NCBI GenBank assembly: GCA_030602845.1
Contig: JAUVYZ010000049.1
Coordinates: 1 to 10,015, forward strand
Source: Phycisphaerae bacterium
Lineage (GTDB): Bacteria > Planctomycetota > Phycisphaerae > Sedimentisphaerales > Anaerobacaceae
DNA: 10,015 nucleotides
Direction: 5' to 3'
The position numbers and the translations under genes were made by a program. Under the pieces are notes generated by a model. The model made no database searches. It was given only the letters and a program-made list of their open reading frames with translations, and was not told the DNA's origin. Below, one piece after another: positions 6,246-10,015 of this stretch (positions within the stretch are counted from its first letter, which is position 1; each line of letters starts with the position of its first letter).

Positions 6246-7583
6246 TCAACTTAATTGGACATCTATCGGTTCCTTTGTGCTCTTATCGAACGAGAAGGTG
6301 CCGGTCAGTCGGCGGTCGCCCCGGCGTGCGGTAACTTTGTATTGGCCGAAAAAGCCGCGGAAGCGTGCTTTGCCGCCGGCTTCGAGCGTTGTTTCGGTCT
6401 GTGTCCACCATTTGTCTTTGATGAGGCGTTCTAATTGTTCGTAAGCAGGCTTTGGCGTCATATCCGCCCGTAGAAATCCGGCTGGCGCTCGCTGCCATGC
6501 ACCCTGGTCGGTGAAGTCCCACCAGGTGATGGCCTCGACGGCGGGATGCGAGAAAAGGACACGATAAAACTCGGCCGCCTGCTCGGCCTGGCGTTTCTCG
6601 CCTTCCGGTGTGGTATTCCAGCCCTGGCTTGTCCTTGGGCCGGAGACAACCGTCGTCTCGGTGAAATGCAGCGGCTTTTCAAATTTCGCAAATTGCTGAC
6701 AGACGTCCCACGTGCGCTGCGCTCCCCAGTAGCGGCCGTGCATATGCGATTGTATGCCGATGACGTCGTAAAGCGGCCGGCCGCTGTCGTCTACAAGCTG
6801 GGAGATTACTTTTTCGGCATAAGCCGGGTCGGTTCGATAATCGTTGATGACAAGCGTGGCTTTGGGATTGGCCTTGCGTGCCGACTTGAACGCCTCACGG
6901 ACGTACGCCCCGACGCCCATTCTGCGGATGGCCTCGGTCAACTTCGGCGCATCCTTTTTGGCTTTATCGCGGTCGTAATGCGTGGCCTCGTTGACGACGT
7001 CCCAGATGTCGATGTCATTTTTGAACAGCCGAACACAACGCTCGATGCGCTTGAACTGGGCCTGCATTGCCGCTTCAGGCTCTTCCGGCAGCCACTTTTG
7101 CTCACCCCAGTTCCAGGCGAGCGGATGGCCCTTGGTCGTTACGTTGTGGGCCTTGCACCAGCGGATGAGCTCCTCGGTACGGGCGTCATCCGGTTTGCCG
7201 CGCTGCCACTCGTAATTCCACCAGTAGAAAGGCAGCGTTGCGAAGTTTAGCAGCGCAGCGAAGTGCTTTTCGTAGGCAGCATTGTCCTCAGGCGTCCTGC
7301 ACCGGCTCAGCTTGAAGATATTGCATCCGAAGAGAAACTTGTGCCGCGTCTGGGCGATTTTGGCAGTCAGAGAGGATTTAAGTGGTTTGCCGTCCGGCCC
7401 GAGAAGTCTCAACACCGCATTGCCTTTGCGGTGCTTTTCAATGCGGGCATCGGTCTGGCCGAGAATCTGGCCTTTAGCCTTCTTGCCGCCGGTGTCTTGC
7501 TCCTGCGCAGCAAGCAGGGACGCCGGTATTGTTAGCGAGACCGCACCCAGGCCGGTGGCTTTGAAAAAATCACGACGATTCAT
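6246..7583 (-). CDS. Tat-exported GH10 endo-1,4-beta-xylanase
   Basis: A 445-residue glycoside hydrolase family 10 protein that would cleave internal beta-1,4 bonds in xylan outside the cytoplasm. The N-terminus NRRDFFKATGLGAVSLTIP is a Tat signal, with likely cleavage near LAA-QE (24-27). An all-beta N-terminal extension (about 45-90, ending in HKFLFGCNIF) precedes the TIM barrel. Barrel motifs are KGHPLAW (151-157), WDVVNEATHY with the acid/base E199 (194-203), NDYR (247-250), IGIQSH (275-280), LHFTET with the nucleophile E309 (305-310), and ITWWDFTDQGAW (352-363). A C-terminal beta segment (about 397-445, with ARFRGFFGQYKV) is common in planctomycete-type GH10 proteins. AGGAGG lies five bases before the ATG. 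All catalytic residues are present, so it should be active. It shares its leader with the isomerase-like gene at 7799-9271. Confidence 0.93.
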   Translation of the reverse strand: MNRRDFFKATGLGAVSLTIPASLLAAQEQDTGGKKAKGQILGQTDARIEKHRKGNAVLRLLGPDGKPLKSSLTAKIAQTRHKFLFGCNIFKLSRCRTPEDNAAYEKHFAALLNFATLPFYWWNYEWQRGKPDDARTEELIRWCKAHNVTTKGHPLAWNWGEQKWLPEEPEAAMQAQFKRIERCVRLFKNDIDIWDVVNEATHYDRDKAKKDAPKLTEAIRRMGVGAYVREAFKSARKANPKATLVINDYRTDPAYAEKVISQLVDDSGRPLYDVIGIQSHMHGRYWGAQRTWDVCQQFAKFEKPLHFTETTVVSGPRTSQGWNTTPEGEKRQAEQAAEFYRVLFSHPAVEAITWWDFTDQGAWQRAPAGFLRADMTPKPAYEQLERLIKDKWWTQTETTLEAGGKARFRGFFGQYKVTARRGDRRLTGTFSFDKSTKEPIDVQLS

Positions 7584-7610
7584 AAAATCCTCCTTTCACA
7601 AGAGTTTTGA

Positions 7611-7645
7611 AAGCCCTCTGCCGGATGCAGCCATTTTACAGAGGT
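7611..7645 (-). promoter_or_regulatory. Leader block shared with the gene at 7799-9271 (xylanase copy)
   Basis: These 35 bases align without gaps to 9299-9333: 27 identical, and all eight differences are transitions. Exactly 27 bases separate each block from its start codon, and the Shine-Dalgarno sites fall at the same offset. The two downstream genes encode unrelated folds, so the match is not just a by-product of paralogous coding sequence. It could be a shared operator, promoter segment or 5' UTR element. Confidence 0.6.
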
Positions 7646-7661
7646 CCTTCTTATCACTCAA
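7633..7661 (-). promoter_or_regulatory. Possible sigma-70-type promoter for the xylanase
   Basis: On the minus strand TTGAGT (7661-7656) and TAAAAT (7638-7633) are separated by 17 bases, close to TTGACA and TATAAT. It falls between the terminator at 7672-7705 and the xylanase start, where a promoter is needed. The equivalent positions at the other leader copy are weaker (CTGAGC, 16 bases, CAAAAT). Confidence 0.4.
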
Positions 7662-7671
7662 TATTCAAGAC

Positions 7672-7705
7672 AAAAAAGGCACAACTTAGTTTCGGCTGTG
7701 CCTTT
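7672..7705 (-). terminator. Rho-independent terminator after the intact isomerase-like gene
   Basis: AAAGGCACA and TGTGCCTTT form a perfect 9-bp stem (7675-7683 with 7697-7705) with a 13-base loop. On the minus-strand transcript the stem is followed directly by more U (six consecutive in all, plus-strand A-run 7672-7677). It lies about 94 bases after the stop of the gene at 7799-9271 and about 90 before the xylanase start, so it separates the two transcripts. Confidence 0.8.
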
Positions 7706-7798
7706 CGGTTCCAAATGACCACCCTCCGTTCTCATCACTTTTAACTCAAGAATGTCCCGTTAAAAACTTTATCCGGATTTATTAGTTAAGGCAGATTA

Positions 7799-9271
7799 TC
7801 AAAGTAATACGCTTGCTCCTGTCACCTCATCTACCATTTCAATTTCCTTAAATTTGCAGAAATGCTCGAGTTCTTTGGTGATGTCTCCATAGCATGTTTG
7901 GCGGTGCAATCCGTGTGACCAGTTTTTCCATAATTTTTCCACATCGCCGTCCACCTTAACTGTAATCTTGGTACGACAGCCCCTGTCGTGCTCAAGCGAG
8001 ACCGGAGTATCGATAATTTCGCCCGTGAAGTATCGCAAGAGGTCTGTGCCAATCAATATTGCCTGAGTGACTTTTTGGCCGATGCGCATTTTTGCCTGAA
8101 CGACAACCCCTGCCTGCCGTTCCATAACGGTGCGTAGCTTGTATGAAGCAGCCGGCCCATCCGGGCCGTCCATTTTGGGTGTCCCCAGACAGTGAGCGAG
8201 AATGATACTGTTGTTGGATTCGTCTACCGTAGGGTCACTGATAAAACCGGGCTTTCCCACCAATCCCTGGAATATTATGTGAGTCATAGCGGAGCGTAAA
8301 TCCGATTCGCAAATACCGCCTAATCCCATATTATTCAGCCGGGCAAAACCGACACAGGGAAAGGCAGGGAGTTTACGGTACGCTGGAGCATAGGTACCAT
8401 AACAATCAACGGTCATTACGGTTGCATCTTCATCATCCAAAACCTTTTCAAAAGCCAGCGCCAGTTTGCAGGACTTGAATATTTCTTCTCTGGGCGGCTC
8501 TACAACTCTAACGGCTCCTTTGATCCAGCGGTCGGTCTCTGCCTTTGCCTCACCATCGCTAACAGCATTATAAGCGTTGAGCACTTGTTCTCGCTTGATT
8601 TGTTTAATCTCTGTGCCAAACTTATTTTTTATATTGTTGGCATATCCAGCAAATGACCGAGTCGTAACGTTAAGAATCTTAGCTTCCCTTAAATGATGAA
8701 TCGCGCGAAAAGGTCTTATAGCAACAGCCAGTTGTTTATAATCACCGGTGAGCATGCATTCCAATTTGGCTCCCAGCTCCTGCTTACGTAATGAGCCGAA
8801 TCCGGTCCATCCATGCCCGGAATACGGAACGGCAAACACCGTTGTCGGCTTTTGTGATTTGAGAATTTCCTGCAGAGTACCCCCTGTTCGCATTGTGAGG
8901 TGAATCACCAGGATGCCGTCAACATCTTCTAATCTGCTTTTGAGTTGAGCAACCTGCGCCGGAGAACCGACCAGTTCATCCAGCACAAAATCTACATCAG
9001 ACAATTCGTCTTTTAATTTTGCAAATTCTGATTCATAAAACCGGACCTCGTCCTTCAAATTCAAGCCCGGTTTTGGCCAATAGTCATTACCCGGTGTTCC
9101 CATGTAAATCCTGGCAACTTTAACTTTTGTTCTTCTGCAGCCGGGGCTTATAAGTCCTGGGCTTTTCCTGCTCAAGACCATTTGCCTTTGACAGCCGATA
9201 CCGGCGAGGCATAGAGCGCTTCCGGCTGCCGTTAGTTGCAGAAACTCTCTTCGATTAATTTCTTTTTTCAT
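7799..9271 (-). CDS. Tat-exported sugar-isomerase-fold protein, intact paralogue
   Basis: A 490-residue protein with the twin-arginine motif INRREFLQL (5-13), a hydrophobic stretch to about 26, and C27 (AGIGC), a possible but imperfect lipoprotein site. The remainder resembles the L-fucose/L-arabinose isomerase fold: DGILVIHLTMR (118-128) in the N-terminal domain, TVDCYGTY (287-294), FPCVGFARLNNMGLGGICESDL (304-325) with E322, and ILAHCLGTP (357-365) with H360. Glu, Asp and His at such positions bind the metal in known isomerases. A C-terminal domain follows (GQKVT, GEIIDTPV, GCRTKITV, GLHRQTCYGD). It is clearly homologous to the frameshifted protein at 4521-5989. Export is odd for this fold, so it may be a binding or non-isomerase enzyme. 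AAGGAG lies six bases before the ATG. The gene follows the helicase by 112 bp and ends in its own terminator. Confidence 0.7.
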   Translation of the reverse strand: MKKEINRREFLQLTAAGSALCLAGIGCQRQMVLSRKSPGLISPGCRRTKVKVARIYMGTPGNDYWPKPGLNLKDEVRFYESEFAKLKDELSDVDFVLDELVGSPAQVAQLKSRLEDVDGILVIHLTMRTGGTLQEILKSQKPTTVFAVPYSGHGWTGFGSLRKQELGAKLECMLTGDYKQLAVAIRPFRAIHHLREAKILNVTTRSFAGYANNIKNKFGTEIKQIKREQVLNAYNAVSDGEAKAETDRWIKGAVRVVEPPREEIFKSCKLALAFEKVLDDEDATVMTVDCYGTYAPAYRKLPAFPCVGFARLNNMGLGGICESDLRSAMTHIIFQGLVGKPGFISDPTVDESNNSIILAHCLGTPKMDGPDGPAASYKLRTVMERQAGVVVQAKMRIGQKVTQAILIGTDLLRYFTGEIIDTPVSLEHDRGCRTKITVKVDGDVEKLWKNWSHGLHRQTCYGDITKELEHFCKFKEIEMVDEVTGASVLL

Positions 9272-9298
9272 TGCAATCTCCTTTTTTAACTTTTCCTC

Positions 9299-9333
9299 AA
9301 GCCCTTTGCCAAATACAGTTATTTTGCAGAAGT
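9299..9333 (-). promoter_or_regulatory. Leader block shared with the xylanase gene (isomerase-like copy)
   Basis: This is the partner of 7611-7645, at the identical 27-base distance from its start codon. On the minus strand both read CTGyAAAATrrCTGyATyyGGC in the middle. Further upstream (9334-9347) similarity continues with a short gap and ends in the shared CTCA. The plus strand keeps ATTTT and CAG cores. Confidence 0.6.
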
Positions 9334-9383
9334 CTTATTCGTGCTCAGGCGTCAGTGTTTCAAACTGCTGTCTACTAAAGACT

Positions 9384-10015
9384 TCATTTCTTCAAAAGGT
9401 CGGCGTATTTTAGCATAAGTGTCTTTGTCTGTCCAGAGTTAAATTTGACTACGACAATGCTGTTTTCGCCCATATCATTGAATTCTTTGACTGTGCCAGG
9501 GCCGAAAGTTTTATGTCGTACCAACTGGCCTTTTTTGAATTTCGAATTTCGAATTTGTGCCACGTCAGTATCATTATAAAGATGTTGATTTTCGGCAGTT
9601 TGTTCGGTGAAGTCCAGGCCAAGTTCAAAAAGAAACTGCGAGGGTATCGTTCTTAACAACTGGCCTCGCACTGTTCGGTATCGGGCACAACTTATATGAA
9701 GCTGCGTTTTGGCGCGGGTTATGCCGACAAAAAGGAGCCGGCGTTCTTCCTCCAGCTCATTCTCATCTTCGCCGGTGCTGCTTCTTTCGTGCGGTAATAA
9801 GCCATGTTCGAGGCCGACGATAAAGACATTTTCAAATTCGAGGCCTTTTGCACTGTGCAAGGTCATCAGAGCAACACGGCCGCTGGAGGCGTCATAGGCA
9901 TCGACATCACTGAAGAGCGAGATTTGCTGAAGATAATCGAGCAGTGAGGGTTGCTCTGCCTGCTGGTCATATATGTGAGTGGCATTTATCAGCTCGTTGA
10001 CGTTTTCGAGGGCGG
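9384..10015 (-). CDS. pcrA: UvrD/PcrA-type ATP-dependent DNA helicase, C-terminal part
   Basis: The last 210 residues of a superfamily 1 DNA helicase; the frame runs open to the window edge, so the N-terminus and start lie outside. The sequence begins ALENVNELINATHIYDQQ, then SLLDYLQQISLFSDVDAYD, helicase motif V VALMTLHSAKGLEFENVF, LEHGLLPHERS, and motif VI EEERRLLFVGITRAKTQLHI with the arginine finger. A linker leads to a small C-terminal domain, KKGQLVRHKTFGPGTVKEFND...VVVKFNSGQTKTLMLKYADLLKK, the Tudor-like RNA-polymerase-contacting tail of PcrA/UvrD. The protein acts in nucleotide excision repair and replication-conflict resolution in the cytoplasm. An internal ATG at 9866 is not the start, because it cuts motif V. 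The choice of pcrA over uvrD is arbitrary from this fragment. Confidence 0.92.
   Translation of the reverse strand, partial: ALENVNELINATHIYDQQAEQPSLLDYLQQISLFSDVDAYDASSGRVALMTLHSAKGLEFENVFIVGLEHGLLPHERSSTGEDENELEEERRLLFVGITRAKTQLHISCARYRTVRGQLLRTIPSQFLFELGLDFTEQTAENQHLYNDTDVAQIRNSKFKKGQLVRHKTFGPGTVKEFNDMGENSIVVVKFNSGQTKTLMLKYADLLKK

Noticed and set aside
6546..7250. 234-residue plus-strand ORF
   Set aside because: It is the antisense of the xylanase barrel, whose catalytic motifs are intact on the minus strand.

Overview
The window looks like a chromosomal piece of a free-living bacterium of the Planctomycetota, probably a Phycisphaerae-like lineage. This rests on three things. The left-end intergenic repeats (rows of CAAAcCCAAT-like units, an M-N-V-N-S-L-like reading, and GATAC heptamers) resemble repeats I associate with that group. 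Twin-arginine (Tat) signal peptides sit on several secreted carbohydrate-related proteins. The housekeeping genes are loosely clustered. The lineage is an inference from memory, not a search result. Every gene I can support lies on the minus strand, so the window is described below from right to left, in the direction of transcription.

Right end (10015-9384): the 3' part of a UvrD/PcrA-type DNA helicase gene, cut by the window edge. Next (9271-7799) is an intact gene for a Tat-signal protein whose core resembles the L-fucose/L-arabinose isomerase fold, followed by a clear Rho-independent terminator (7705-7672). Then comes a Tat-exported GH10 endo-xylanase (7583-6246), a short intergenic region with a possible 57-residue ORF and a GC-rich palindrome, and a second Tat-signal isomerase-fold protein (5989-4521). 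This second paralogue is broken by a one-base frameshift near 4739-4744. Once repaired it gives 489 residues, against 490 for the intact paralogue. The xylanase and the intact isomerase-like gene share a gaplessly alignable 5' leader at an identical distance from their start codons, which suggests a common regulon.

Left half (4368-363): a tight operon-like run of pgi (glucose-6-phosphate isomerase), an AEC-family permease, a mannose-1-phosphate guanylyltransferase and ruvX (YqgF). The first two genes overlap by one base and the second pair is 13 bp apart. The run connects fructose-6-P/glucose-6-P exchange with GDP-mannose supply. A hairpin follows ruvX, and the last ~300 bases are repeat-rich intergenic DNA without a credible gene.

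Taken together, the right half looks like a small polysaccharide-utilisation island: a secreted xylanase between two exported sugar-isomerase-like proteins. The left half is central sugar-phosphate metabolism plus a housekeeping nuclease-fold gene. The most unusual element is the pair of Tat-exported isomerase-fold proteins, because known members of that fold are cytoplasmic.
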